From an uncultured Clostridium sp. (lineage in GTDB: Bacteria > Bacillota > Clostridia > Lachnospirales > Lachnospiraceae), in NCBI GenBank assembly GCA_947644195.1, contig CANRZB010000016.1, positions 1 through 58,358 on the forward strand: 58,358 nt of DNA. Reading direction: 5' to 3'. Each line of letters starts with the position of its first letter. The first letter of the stretch is position 1. Under the pieces are notes generated by a model. It made no database searches and was not told the origin of the DNA. It saw nothing but the letters and a program-made list of their open reading frames with translations. Of the stretch, positions 24,938 through 34,280 are shown one piece after another. Both the position numbers and the translations under genes were made by a program.

Positions 24938-25744
24938 CTATTTGCCCAATTGCTCAGACAAACCATATATTTTTATTTCTACACGCCGGTTTTTTGCTCT
25001 GCCAGCGGCAGACTTATTAGAAGCTACCGGATGCACATCCCCCATACCGGATGCTTCTAAATGTTTCAAACTCAAATTCTTTTTATCGTGAAAATACTCC
25101 AACACCTTGGTTGCTCTCGCTGTAGAAAGCCAAAGGTTACTTGGATATTCTGATGTCTTAATAGGAACATTGTCGGTATGACCTTCAATCTTGATCTGGT
25201 TTTTCTGATAATTCTTCAGAATATCTCCCACACGGTTCAGAATCGGCTGTGCCTCCTTGCGGATCTCTGCACTTCCAGAATCAAACAATACGCTTCCGCT
25301 CAAGGACAGCATGACATATTGATACCCATCATCTATTGTGACGTCCAGGTCATCTTCCAAATGTTTGATTTCTGCCTGCTCTGTCATCTCACCATAGAGT
25401 TCTTCCATCTGCTGATGCTGCTTTTCCCGCATTTCTTTAAGCGGATCATCAGCATCCTCAACATCTTTCGATTCCTTACCCATATCGGAAATATACTCAT
25501 CCAGGTTGTTTAACTGCGTCGCACCAGTAGAAACCAGGGTTCCTTCCCCGATTGCCTGCGCACCGCCACTAAAAATACTAAAACTATTGGATAAAGACGC
25601 CACTAATTCCGCATACTTTACCTCATCCACGGTAGACATGGAATATAACAATACAAAGAAACATAGCAGCAGATTCATCAAATCGGAAAAGGTATCCTTC
25701 CATCCATCGGTTTTGATCTCTGCTTTCTCTTTCCGTTTTGCCAT
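24938..25744 (-). CDS. motB: Flagellar stator protein MotB
   Basis: The 268-residue MotB anchors the stator to peptidoglycan. The proton-binding Asp lies in DTFSDLMNLLLCFFVLL just before and within the single membrane segment (about 18-40). A linker and a C-terminal OmpA-like peptidoglycan-binding domain follow, with IKIEGHTDNVPI and NRRVEIKI as motifs. The ATG overlaps the motA stop by one base, so the two subunits are translated in a coupled way. The Ser/Gly-rich stretch after the membrane helix contains the expected plug region. Confidence 0.95.
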   Translation of the reverse strand: MAKRKEKAEIKTDGWKDTFSDLMNLLLCFFVLLYSMSTVDEVKYAELVASLSNSFSIFSGGAQAIGEGTLVSTGATQLNNLDEYISDMGKESKDVEDADDPLKEMREKQHQQMEELYGEMTEQAEIKHLEDDLDVTIDDGYQYVMLSLSGSVLFDSGSAEIRKEAQPILNRVGDILKNYQKNQIKIEGHTDNVPIKTSEYPSNLWLSTARATKVLEYFHDKKNLSLKHLEASGMGDVHPVASNKSAAGRAKNRRVEIKIYGLSEQLGK

Positions 25745-26547
25745 TATGCTTCACCGCCTTCAGCCTTTTCCTCCGCCATCGCATCACGGACAGAAGGTGC
25801 CAAGAATGACTTCAGTTTCTCTTCAATGACACGTGGATTTTCTCCTGCCTGAATCGAAAGCAGTCCCTCCACCATGACTTCTTTAATTTTGATCTCTAAA
25901 TCATTATTCTGCTTTAACTTAAAGGAAATTGGCACACAGATCCAGTTCGCCAATAAGGAACCATACAAGGTTGTCAAGAGTGCCACTGCCATGTTTGGCC
26001 CGATCTTACTCATATCATCCATGTTATATAACATGTTTACCAGACCGATCAAGGTACCAATCATACCCCAGGCAGGACCCATTCCACCCCAGTTTGCCCA
26101 GAAAGAAATCTTTTCATTATGTCTGGCATCAATGGAATTTAACTCTGTTTCCATAATACTGCGCACCAGCTCCGGATCCGTACCATCCACAATCAGCATG
26201 ATGCCTTTTTTGAGGAAATCGTCTTCAATATTGTTGGCTGCTTCCTCCAATGCCAGCAATCCCTCTTTACGTGCTATGTTGGACAGGTTGATAATGTTGC
26301 CTATTACTTCTCCCTCATGTGCTTCCGGTACTTTTAATGCTAACTTAAAGGACTTAAAACATGCCAGGAAATCTGGAATGTTCTTTGCCTGCATTAACAT
26401 ACAGCAAATGGAACCTCCCAATGTAATAAATACGGATACTCGATCTGCGAAATGTCCTAAACCGTTAAATTTATCCGGTCCGGTTACGATACCCAGAAAC
26501 ACGAAGAAGGCACAAACGACCAACCCTATCAGTGTTGCTATGTCCAC
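25744..26547 (-). CDS. motA: Flagellar stator protein MotA
   Basis: The 267-residue MotA forms the proton channel with MotB and pushes on FliG. Four membrane helices are visible: residues 2-20, 32-50, about 150-172 (WGGMGPAWGMIGTLIGLVNML) and about 182-205. The cytoplasmic loop between helices 2 and 3 contains RKEGLLALEEA and the charged FliG-contacting segment. Proline residues in the third and fourth helices are retained (GPAWGMIGT, ICVPISF). The C-terminal tail is acidic. It follows flbD in the operon. Confidence 0.95.
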   Translation of the reverse strand: MDIATLIGLVVCAFFVFLGIVTGPDKFNGLGHFADRVSVFITLGGSICCMLMQAKNIPDFLACFKSFKLALKVPEAHEGEVIGNIINLSNIARKEGLLALEEAANNIEDDFLKKGIMLIVDGTDPELVRSIMETELNSIDARHNEKISFWANWGGMGPAWGMIGTLIGLVNMLYNMDDMSKIGPNMAVALLTTLYGSLLANWICVPISFKLKQNNDLEIKIKEVMVEGLLSIQAGENPRVIEEKLKSFLAPSVRDAMAEEKAEGGEA

Positions 26548-26592
26548 TTTTCTCCACCACCTTGTTTTAGTTTGTAGAATGTAGAATATGTA

Positions 26593-26781
26593 CTAGTCAA
26601 AATGATTACATTCTCTCTTAAATGATTTTACTAGATTTTTTATCATCTGTCTACTTTCTTTTACAATTATTTTTTTGCCGGTTGTCAAAGTTATCACGGT
26701 ATCCGGCGTTTCCTCTACAATCTCAATTAAATCAGAATTTACTGTAATCGTACTGCCATTCATTTTGGTTACATCAATCAT
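26593..26781 (-). CDS. flbD: FlbD family small flagellar protein
   Basis: The 62-residue product matches the short FlbD/YlzI family found between flgE and motA in Firmicutes. It opens MIDVTKMNGSTITVNSDLIE and carries PDTVITLTTGKKIIVKES. No membrane segment or enzyme motif is present, and its exact function is unknown. The start at 26781 uses a G-rich ribosome-binding site (GGGGGGAGG) only four bases away, which is unusually close. The upstream 268 bases are non-coding and highly structured. Confidence 0.88.
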   Translation of the reverse strand: MIDVTKMNGSTITVNSDLIEIVEETPDTVITLTTGKKIIVKESRQMIKNLVKSFKRECNHFD

Positions 26782-26818
26782 GTGACCTCCCCCCATCCAC
26801 AAAATACGGTTTCAGTCA

Positions 26819-27032
26819 ACTACCCCGCAGCTAAACTGACGGGGTAGTATCAAATACACTAATCAATCGGACAGGCTGCCAATTAACTCTACAGCCATTC
26901 CCAGACGGAAATAGTTACCATCTGGCCCTCCACACACCAGAAATAATTGGCAGCAGGCAGATAGCAATCTGCCTGTCACCACCCTCTCTCCTGCCGTGTG
27001 ATTCCCCCAGATCCCCTTGGCATACTATGCCA
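26819..27032 (-). promoter_or_regulatory. Structured non-coding region between flgE and flbD (candidate cis-acting RNA)
   Basis: In the 268-base gap the minus-strand RNA has five clear base-pairing elements. In transcript order they are TGGCA/TGCCA (27018-27032); a perfect 9-bp hairpin CAGGCAGAT/ATCTGCCTG with a 4-base loop (26954-26975); a 10-bp long-range stem CTGCCAATTA/TAATTGGCAG (26944-26953 with 26876-26885); an 8-pair stem with one G-U, CCAGATGG/CCGTCTGG, nested inside it; and a 9-bp hairpin ACTACCCCG/CGGGGTAGT with an inner CAG/CTG (26819-26848). No T tract follows the last stem. No known riboswitch signature was recognised. Confidence 0.5.
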
Positions 27033-27049
27033 TAGAAAATTCAAATTCA

Positions 27050-28573
27050 TTATCTCTTCAGATTAACTAATTCCTCTAACATGGAATCCGAAGTCGTAAT
27101 AATACGGGAGTTTGCCTGGAAACCACGCTGCGTCGTAATCATGCTGGTAAATTCGGATGCCAGGTCTACGTTGGACATCTCCAATGCACCTACCGTAAAC
27201 TTACCGCCAGATGCCGTGATATCCTCACCGACGCCATCAAACAGACCAGAGTTCAAAGTCGCCTGGAATAAACTGTTTCCTACTGCTTCTAGACCAGATG
27301 GGTTCGCAAAGGTCGTCACTGCAATCTGCGCTAACACTTTCTTTTCTCCATTGGTGTAAGTACCGATGACTCTACCCGCCTCATCAATAGACAAGCCCAT
27401 CATATCACCTGCCACATTACCAGCACCATATCCCTCTGCATTACCTCGGGTATAAGAGGTATTGGCTTTTCCACCGCTGGAGAACTGGGTCAGATAGCTC
27501 ACATCCACTTCCACGCCACCGGTTTCGTTGCCATTATCCACGACATAATGATTAAAAGTATCATCCCTTCCTGTTCCAGGATTGGTGACATCAAAAACGA
27601 TTGCTTTTCCGGCATACAGGGAAGAATCCGGCCGGTCAATTGACTCAACTGTCGTACTGTATTCACCAGTCTCTGCATTAAACACAATCTGTGGCAGGGC
27701 ATCCCCTTCAATTTCCAGGGAATGTTTTCCGGTCTTCTCATCGACCGTACCCAGCTTGAAGTTTGTTCCACCTAACATAACGGTTGCACCGGAATCTGCA
27801 TACGTCTTATTGCCGTCTGCATCGACTGACTCTGTCACAAAAATTGATGTTCCCGTGGAATCCACCACATCGCTGACTACCAGAGCATAAGCTCCTGAAG
27901 TATCCGTATTCTGCAGATACATCTGTACCGTAAATTCTTCACCGATTCTGTCATAGAAGGTAAAGGTCATACGGAATCCCTCTTGGGTTGTATTTTCTAC
28001 AGTTGTCTCTAAATCCTTATCGTTCTTATCAATATTACCTGACAGAGTTACATTCTCGGTCGCCGTCGGCTCAATATAAGTTTTATCCGGCGTCATAACC
28101 TGTAAGTCTTTTACGGAATCACGGACTACATTACCGTCGGCATCTGCCAGCCATCCCTGTACCGTAGCGTTATTGGTCGTGCAGTACAAAGTACCGTTCT
28201 CATCCACATTTAATGCACCAGATTTGGTAAAGTACGTTGCGCCACCAGATTTTACAACCAGGAAAGAATCTCCATTGATCGCCACATCCAGGGCACGGTT
28301 TGTCGTAGACGTACCACCTGCTTCTGTAATATTTGTCGTAATCGAAGCAACCAGAGATCCCAATCCGATCTGTTTTGCATTCGAACCTGCGGCTCCGGTT
28401 TCCACATTTGGTCCGGTTGCTGCAGACATGGTCTGATAAAATGTGTCTGCGAAGTTTACAGAACTAGATTTAAAACCCACTGTGTTGACATTTGCAATGT
28501 TATTACCAATAACATCCATTTTGGTCTGATGTGTTTTTAAGCCTGCCACACCAGAGTAGAGTGATCTCATCAT
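27050..28573 (-). CDS. flgE: Flagellar hook protein FlgE
   Basis: The 507-residue hook protein polymerises into the universal joint. The N-terminal rod-like motif is MMRSLYSGVAGLKTHQTKMD followed by VIGNNIANVNTVGFKSS, and the C-terminal coiled-coil segment is ASEFTSMITTQRGFQANSRI. The central domains (about 70-430) are rich in Thr, Asp and Gly, as expected for the variable hook surface. The start at 28573 follows AGGAGG at ideal spacing, and the in-frame upstream extension is discarded. Hook-filament junction proteins are not in the window. Confidence 0.95.
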   Translation of the reverse strand: MMRSLYSGVAGLKTHQTKMDVIGNNIANVNTVGFKSSSVNFADTFYQTMSAATGPNVETGAAGSNAKQIGLGSLVASITTNITEAGGTSTTNRALDVAINGDSFLVVKSGGATYFTKSGALNVDENGTLYCTTNNATVQGWLADADGNVVRDSVKDLQVMTPDKTYIEPTATENVTLSGNIDKNDKDLETTVENTTQEGFRMTFTFYDRIGEEFTVQMYLQNTDTSGAYALVVSDVVDSTGTSIFVTESVDADGNKTYADSGATVMLGGTNFKLGTVDEKTGKHSLEIEGDALPQIVFNAETGEYSTTVESIDRPDSSLYAGKAIVFDVTNPGTGRDDTFNHYVVDNGNETGGVEVDVSYLTQFSSGGKANTSYTRGNAEGYGAGNVAGDMMGLSIDEAGRVIGTYTNGEKKVLAQIAVTTFANPSGLEAVGNSLFQATLNSGLFDGVGEDITASGGKFTVGALEMSNVDLASEFTSMITTQRGFQANSRIITTSDSMLEELVNLKR

Positions 28574-28676
28574 AATATTTGTCCTCCTAAACTCATTCAT
28601 GTCAGGAATACCTCGGGATCCTTCAATCAGTCGAGATCCCAATACCTCCGTAAGGTCCGGTATCACTGTATTCCAA

Positions 28677-29078
28677 TTAATTAATCACTGCTCCATCAAT
28701 ATTCGTAAAAATAGAATCCGATGAATCATCCATTGCCGTTATCACGGTATTATTCTTGATATTGACAATAAATGCCAGATCATCGACCATCACCAAAGAC
28801 TCTTGAATTCCTTTTGCCCGTGCCTTCGTTGTACCTGTCTCTAAGCGTTCCATTTGCTCGTCAGACAGATTGATATTCCTCGCCAATAACCTCTCATTGG
28901 CATGCTTGGAAAACTTCAGATTCTGTATCGGCTGATCCGGTTCCTTGGCTGCCGTATGCAAAATCTCTTGAAAAGAAAGCTCTGAATCCACGGATGTCTG
29001 TTTCTCCGGCTGCTTTTTGGCCAACATACCGGACATCTGCTGGATCGATGGAGAATATCGTTGTTCCAGTCTCTGCAT
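28677..29078 (-). CDS. TIGR02530-type flagellar operon protein
   Basis: The 133-residue product matches the small flagellar operon protein family found between flgD and flgE in Firmicutes. Recognisable segments are LSFQEIL, LKFSKHANERLLARNI, LSDEQMERLETGTTKARAKG and SLVMVDDLAFIVNIKNNTVITAMD. The start at 29078 is chosen because GAGGTGG precedes it, in preference to ATG at 29111. The role is unknown, and assistance in hook assembly or hook-cap function has been suggested only from position. Confidence 0.88.
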   Translation of the reverse strand: MQRLEQRYSPSIQQMSGMLAKKQPEKQTSVDSELSFQEILHTAAKEPDQPIQNLKFSKHANERLLARNINLSDEQMERLETGTTKARAKGIQESLVMVDDLAFIVNIKNNTVITAMDDSSDSIFTNIDGAVIN

Positions 29079-29205
29079 GCGCTCCACCTCTTTTCTTCCC
29101 AGTGAATCCATTCACCAAAGTGAACCTGTTCACTACTTGCTCTCTCCCTGCTTGTTTCTATGCTCCTGGATACGATCTGCGTATGCTGGAAAATCTACCA
29201 GCTGC

Positions 29206-30054
29206 CTACGCTTCCGGTTCCTCTGGTTTTTCCTCCGGTTTATTGTCATCCGGCTTATCCTCCGGCTTTGTATCCTCCGGATCTTTTACCGGTTTCATCC
29301 CTCTTACCTCTAAGGATACCTTATCATAAACCACGGTCTTATTTGGATCATCAAATACAAACATCAACTGGTATTTGCCTGCATCCAATCCCTCAAATGC
29401 GCTCTTATCAATGATCAGAGTGCCTTTGGAATATTTCAGCTTACTTGGATCAATGGTAATGGAATTATCCGTCGTAGCATTTCCATTGGCCGGAACGATC
29501 GCAACAGCAAAACTGCCTGCCTCATATCCGTCGGATCCCAAAGTAATTCCATCCACGGTAACATCCTGCGGATCATGATGACGATATACCACAGACTGAC
29601 TCTTAACTTGAGGCAGATACTGGGATATCACATACATTGGATCCAGAACCTGAACAATACTGTCGTATGGATACCGCTGTCCGTCAACAGATACATAAGG
29701 CTCTCCATTTTGAATCGCCACATATTCCACGGTTCCCTGCACTTTCTGGGTAAATCCCCCTTCTGAGGTATGCTCAATATACACTTCTTTACCAACCAAA
29801 GAAAATGCCGAGTTGTGGTTGGAAGTCTCCACCAGATTCTGCATTGCCTCCAACTCAGAGAATTGCGCTAACTGCGCTACATATTGTGTATTATCTGCCG
29901 GATCTAAAGGATCCTGGTACTGCATCTGAGTAATTAACAGTTGTAAGAAATCTTCTTTTCCTAAATTAGATCCCGTTTTTCTTTCCGTTTTTTCCTGGGA
30001 AGTCTCCGAGATCTGTAACTTTCCATCTAACACAGGTGCGATTGGACTACTCAT
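29206..30054 (-). CDS. flgD: Hook-capping protein FlgD
   Basis: The 282-residue FlgD forms the scaffold at the growing hook tip. The N-terminal export and assembly region is clear: NLGKEDFLQLLITQMQYQDP, then QLAQFSELEAMQNLVE. The middle Tudor-like and Ig-like domains (about 90-250) follow. The last 25 residues are an acidic tail with repeated Pro-Glu-Asp/Lys units (for example PEDKPDDNKPEEKPEEPEA), which is an addition to the basic FlgD plan. It starts 14 bases after fliK. Confidence 0.94.
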   Translation of the reverse strand: MSSPIAPVLDGKLQISETSQEKTERKTGSNLGKEDFLQLLITQMQYQDPLDPADNTQYVAQLAQFSELEAMQNLVETSNHNSAFSLVGKEVYIEHTSEGGFTQKVQGTVEYVAIQNGEPYVSVDGQRYPYDSIVQVLDPMYVISQYLPQVKSQSVVYRHHDPQDVTVDGITLGSDGYEAGSFAVAIVPANGNATTDNSITIDPSKLKYSKGTLIIDKSAFEGLDAGKYQLMFVFDDPNKTVVYDKVSLEVRGMKPVKDPEDTKPEDKPDDNKPEEKPEEPEA

Positions 30055-30068
30055 TGTTTCCTCCTTTC

Positions 30069-31541
30069 CTATGCAATAAAATCAACACTGCCTCCATTAT
30101 CCCGCATCACATTGCGTCTGACACGCTCTGCCTCCGCTTCCTGGGATAACTCTTCGCCGTCTTCTTCCTGTTCTTCCATATGGAACCTACGGCTTCTTCC
30201 GTCGCCTTGGTCCATGTTCTTCTGGTCGTCACCATTGCCACCGCTCTGTGTGAATTCAAAGTTAGAGACGGTAACTTCTACGGCGTCTACCTTGAGCTCC
30301 TTCTGTTCCAGGTTCTCACGCAGGGTATACATCTGGCTTTCTACCGCCATCCTGGCTTCCTCAGTCTGTACCGTAAAGTGAGCGGTCATCATACCAGCCC
30401 GGTTGGAAACCGTCAATAAAACCTTGCCCAGAGTTTCCGGATTCAACTGCATCTCCATCGTTGTGGTATCTGCCTGCGCATGAATACGGATCTGCTCCAC
30501 AATTTGCTCCACAATCTGAACCATCTGCGGAGTCGGCTGCGGTGCAGCTATCTCACTGACAGAATCTGCCGCAAACTGTTGCTGGATCTGGTTACCTACG
30601 GCAATAAAATCTGGCTCTGCCTCCGGCCTTACCGGTGTATACTGCCCCGGAAGTTCAGCCCCCTGCTGATTGGATGCATCTGCATTTCCCATGTTTTGGA
30701 AACCGCTATTCTGAGAAGCGGAATCGGACCCATTGGCGGACACCGTCACTGCTCCCGAATCATGAGCCGGAACACGGACGTCCCCTGATTGTGCAGAATG
30801 ACCCGTTTCTTTTGGCGTATCCTGTGAAACAACAATAACCTCAGACTCTCCCTGCATTACTGTAGAATCTTCTGGTTCCTGTGACAACGGTAATCCAGCC
30901 TCCTGAGACAACGAATCCGCCAATACTGCATCCGGTAATACCGTCAGATCAACGGGAATCTCTTCCGTAAGCTTCGTCATCTGCTGCAGGATTTCTGCCA
31001 TTGGCAACTGTGTAATCTCTGTCACATCCAAAGCCTGTAATACATCCGATACCAGATTGAAATCCGCCATCATTTCCTCGTTCATCAAAAAATCCATCGG
31101 CCCCTGGCCACCGTCCACCAGCAAAATAAATTGCTGTAAATTCTCCGGCAACAAGAGCTCTACAGGGCAAATCCCCATTTCTGCCAGAACCGCTTCCATT
31201 GTCTCGTCATCAATGCCCAGAGCAGATTTCACAGCATCCCGGACTTCCTGGTTTACCAACGCAAGCTGCTCTTTGGTAAGTTCTGTCTGGTCCTGCAGAC
31301 CATCCGTCTTTGATGAAACGGATTCTGTCATTGGGCTGCCTTCCTGCCTGAGCGGGCCTGCCTGCTCTTTGACAGAAGATTCTGGTTTCACAGCAACCGG
31401 CTCCACTGGTTTCCGCTGGTTCATTGTCTGCTGGATACACTGTCCAAAACCGGTACTTCCCTGAGAAGCACCTGGTGGCGTAACCGCTGCAACCAAATCA
31501 GCCAATCCTTTGTTTGCCATTACATTTCCTACACTTGCCAC
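30069..31541 (-). CDS. fliK: Flagellar hook-length control protein FliK
   Basis: The 490-residue FliK measures hook length and triggers the FlhB specificity switch. The N-terminal two thirds are variable and rich in Ser, Gln, Glu and Val, with the sequence drift usual for this ruler region. The C-terminal Flg_hook domain (about 345-430) is conserved, with MEMQLNPETLGKVLLTVSNR and YTLRENLEQKELKVDAVEV. A short acidic/Arg-rich tail ends the protein. The start has an excellent AAGGAGGTG. It follows ylxF by about 140 bases. Confidence 0.92.
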   Translation of the reverse strand: MASVGNVMANKGLADLVAAVTPPGASQGSTGFGQCIQQTMNQRKPVEPVAVKPESSVKEQAGPLRQEGSPMTESVSSKTDGLQDQTELTKEQLALVNQEVRDAVKSALGIDDETMEAVLAEMGICPVELLLPENLQQFILLVDGGQGPMDFLMNEEMMADFNLVSDVLQALDVTEITQLPMAEILQQMTKLTEEIPVDLTVLPDAVLADSLSQEAGLPLSQEPEDSTVMQGESEVIVVSQDTPKETGHSAQSGDVRVPAHDSGAVTVSANGSDSASQNSGFQNMGNADASNQQGAELPGQYTPVRPEAEPDFIAVGNQIQQQFAADSVSEIAAPQPTPQMVQIVEQIVEQIRIHAQADTTTMEMQLNPETLGKVLLTVSNRAGMMTAHFTVQTEEARMAVESQMYTLRENLEQKELKVDAVEVTVSNFEFTQSGGNGDDQKNMDQGDGRSRRFHMEEQEEDGEELSQEAEAERVRRNVMRDNGGSVDFIA

Positions 31542-31682
31542 ATTTTCACCTCCTTATGATCTATTTATTTATGTAAACAATCTACCACGGAATAACCCTA
31601 GGGATTGGATACATCTACAAAAGATCCGCAGACCGTAGCCTGCTGTTTTTCTGTCTTTCCAACGACATTCCTGGTTGGACGG

Positions 31683-32432
31683 TTATTTTACCGCCGAAAT
31701 CTTCCTGGTAAGCTGTGCCGCATAGACACTATCCATTTCCTGCAATACCGCCGCTGCCTTTTTCTCTCCCATATTTTCCAAAATATCACAGACCAGATCT
31801 AGGTTTTCTTTCATTTCAGACAATGCCTGTGCTGCTGATGCCGGCTCCATATTCGCATACATCGTCGCCAATTCTTTCGCCTTTTCACTGTACCGCTCTG
31901 CCTCAACCACTTTCTTGTAGATCTTTTCTGCATTTTCCGGATTGATGGACTCATAGTACGAGCGATATTCAGAAATCTCCGGTGCATTTTCAGCAAATAC
32001 TACCTTTTCATCAAAATCTGCCACTCTCTTATTAAAGGCATCCTCATTATCTTTATATCTCTGTAAATCTTTTACCTGATTTTCCAGTTCTTTAATGTAA
32101 TCAGAATTGGCGTTCGTCGTGCCGGACTCCGATGCCAGCTGCCCTTCCAATTCTTTGATTCTGGCATTAGCTGCCTTGAGGGTCGTATATTTGTAATTTC
32201 CTTCGGAAGCCTGCTGTTCCTCGGAAGCCTCTGGTAAAATCTTATTGACAACCGGAACGTCTTTTAAAACAGGATACAGCACCTTACTACCGATACCACC
32301 GACATCCATCTTGATCAGAAAAGCAAACACTGCCAACCAGATGATAATAATGATAATCGCAATTAAGGTAGTAACCAACTTACTTCCGGCACTTTCCTGC
32401 TCCCTGTTTTTTTTATCGTCTTTTTTTGCCAT
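31683..32432 (-). CDS. ylxF: YlxF / MotE-like flagellar protein (MgtE N-domain type)
   Basis: The 249-residue protein has one N-terminal membrane segment (about 20-43, VTTLIAIIIIIIWLAVFAFLI), then a coiled coil (about 80-150) and a C-terminal helical domain. That domain contains YANMEPASAAQALSEM and ENMGEKKAAAVLQEMDSVYAAQL, which resembles the MgtE N-terminal domain and MotE, a chaperone of the MotC protein. It occupies the ylxF position between fliJ and fliK, which supports a flagellar assembly role. It starts six bases after fliJ ends. Confidence 0.85.
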   Translation of the reverse strand: MAKKDDKKNREQESAGSKLVTTLIAIIIIIIWLAVFAFLIKMDVGGIGSKVLYPVLKDVPVVNKILPEASEEQQASEGNYKYTTLKAANARIKELEGQLASESGTTNANSDYIKELENQVKDLQRYKDNEDAFNKRVADFDEKVVFAENAPEISEYRSYYESINPENAEKIYKKVVEAERYSEKAKELATMYANMEPASAAQALSEMKENLDLVCDILENMGEKKAAAVLQEMDSVYAAQLTRKISAVK

Positions 32433-32437
32433 TTTAA

Positions 32438-32893
32438 TTAACCCTCACTTTCTATCCCATTTCCATGACGGAAACTGACTAATTCGTCGATTTCTTTTTG
32501 CTCTGCCGCATTGAGTTCCTGACGAAATGTCTCAAAAGCTTTCTCCTTTAATTTTTCAAACGTTTTACGCTCTTTCATGGCCTCATCCAATTTTTCTTTG
32601 GCTTTGGCAACTCTTGCCTCCTGCTGTGCAATCACATGCTGCTGCAATTTGATCTGGAATTTCATCACTTCGATGGCATTTTCCAACCGGCGGATTTTCT
32701 GCATCTCCAGATAATCCTGTAATGCCTGCGTCAGTTTTTCTTCATAGCCTATTTTCTGGGCTTCCAAACGGAGTTTCTTTTCCTCCTCCTCGCGAAGCTT
32801 GACTAACTCCATTCCATATTCTGCTTTCGCCTGGTCTTCCAGCTTTTCTTTGATCGACAAGATATTGTCCATCTTGAATATAAACTTCGCCAT
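32438..32893 (-). CDS. fliJ: Flagellar export chaperone FliJ
   Basis: The 151-residue FliJ forms the coiled-coil stalk at the centre of the FliI ATPase ring. It is almost entirely alpha-helical and rich in Lys, Glu, Gln and Leu, with heptad spacing from residue 15 to the end (for example YLEMQKIRRLENAIEVMKFQ). Sequence identity within the family is always low, so the call relies on length, predicted coiled coil and position between fliI and ylxF. The ATG at 32893 has GGGTGG upstream. Confidence 0.9.
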   Translation of the reverse strand: MAKFIFKMDNILSIKEKLEDQAKAEYGMELVKLREEEEKKLRLEAQKIGYEEKLTQALQDYLEMQKIRRLENAIEVMKFQIKLQQHVIAQQEARVAKAKEKLDEAMKERKTFEKLKEKAFETFRQELNAAEQKEIDELVSFRHGNGIESEG

Positions 32894-32912
32894 CGCAGCC
32901 ACCCATCATTAC

Positions 32913-34250
32913 TTATTGTGAAGCCGCAGTCTCTGCACTTCCCTCTCCATCATCAAAGATCGCACATAACTGCTCAACTTCTTCCTCAAAGTCAAATTTT
33001 TCTTCTGTGCCCTGCATCAGAAATTCATTTACCTGGTCGATCTTAGCCAAGGCATAATCAATATTGGGATTGGATCCCGGTTTATATGCCCCGATATTGA
33101 CCAGATCTTCCGCTTCCCGGTAAGTTGCCAGAACATTATTCAATTTTCCACAAGCCGCCTTATGTTCGGGGGATGCGATACTGCTCATAACTCGGGAAAT
33201 ACTCTGTAATATATCAATAGCTGGATAGTGATTGGAATGTGCAATCTTACGGTCCAGCACGATATGTCCATCTAAAATACTACGGGCGGTATCTGCAATC
33301 GGTTCATTGAAATCATCGCCATCTACCAATACGGTATATAGGCCGGTAATAGAACCTTTCTCCGAACGCCCTGCTCTCTCCAGCAACTGCGGCATCTCTG
33401 AATATACGCTTGGCGGATATCCCCTGGAAACAGGCGGTTCCCCGGAAGCCAGACCAATCTCTCTCTGTGCCATGGAAAAACGTGTCAGGGAATCCATCAT
33501 CAACAGAACATCCTTGCCCTGATCCCTGAAATATTCTGCGATCGCTGTCGCTGTCTTTGCGGCTTTTTTACGGATCAAAGCCGGTTTATCTGAAGTGGCC
33601 ACTACCATAACGGAGCGGCGCATCCCTTCCTCTCCTAAATCTCTCTCTAAAAACTCCCGGACCTCTCGGCCACGCTCTCCAATCAATGCAATAACATTGA
33701 TATCGGCTTTGGTATTCCGGGCAAACATTCCTAACAGCGTGCTCTTTCCCACGCCACTGCCGGCAAAGATGCCGATACGCTGCCCTTTTCCCAGGGTAAT
33801 CAAACCATCAACCGCTTTTACTCCCAAAGGAAGTACCTCGTCAATCAGTTTCCTGGTCAACGGATCCGGTGGATCCGCTTCTACAGAATATGCTGATGCC
33901 CCGGAAATCTGCTTATCATTCATCGGGACGCCCAGACCATCAACCACCGATCCCAGAATATCATCGCCTACCATAACTTTTAAAGGGGCCCCTGTATTCT
34001 CAACACGACTGCCGACACCCACACCTTCCGTCTGGTCATATGGCATTAATAAAACTCGGTCGTCACGGAAGCCGACTACCTCTGCATGGATGACCTGGTT
34101 GGTATCCTTGGTAATAATCTGACAGAGATCATTCAATTTTGCGGTAGGGCCAATCGACTCCACCGTCAGACCTACCACTTTTGAAACCTTCCCCAGCCGT
34201 TTCTCATAGGATTGGTCCAACAACATATTATATTTGGATAAATCCATCAT
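32913..34250 (-). CDS. fliI: Flagellum-specific ATP synthase FliI
   Basis: The 445-residue FliI is the ATPase of the flagellar type III export system, related to F1 beta subunits. The Walker A loop is GIFAGSGVGKSTLLGM, the conserved DVIALIGERGREV-like element reads NVIALIGERGREVREF, and Walker B is VLLMMDSLTRFS. The region GEPPVSRGYPPSVYSEMPQL is also typical. The start at 34250 is favoured by AGGGGAG eight bases upstream, while the longer TTG-initiated frame is not. It lies 30 bases after fliH. Confidence 0.96.
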   Translation of the reverse strand: MMDLSKYNMLLDQSYEKRLGKVSKVVGLTVESIGPTAKLNDLCQIITKDTNQVIHAEVVGFRDDRVLLMPYDQTEGVGVGSRVENTGAPLKVMVGDDILGSVVDGLGVPMNDKQISGASAYSVEADPPDPLTRKLIDEVLPLGVKAVDGLITLGKGQRIGIFAGSGVGKSTLLGMFARNTKADINVIALIGERGREVREFLERDLGEEGMRRSVMVVATSDKPALIRKKAAKTATAIAEYFRDQGKDVLLMMDSLTRFSMAQREIGLASGEPPVSRGYPPSVYSEMPQLLERAGRSEKGSITGLYTVLVDGDDFNEPIADTARSILDGHIVLDRKIAHSNHYPAIDILQSISRVMSSIASPEHKAACGKLNNVLATYREAEDLVNIGAYKPGSNPNIDYALAKIDQVNEFLMQGTEEKFDFEEEVEQLCAIFDDGEGSAETAASQ

Positions 34251-34280
34251 ATCACATACTCCCCTAACCAATCAGAAACT

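Noticed and set aside
26803-27049. A c-di-GMP-I (GEMM) riboswitch between flgE and flbD
   Set aside because: The expected conserved core with CACGCAAAGCC-like and GGTAGCCAGG-like segments is not present.
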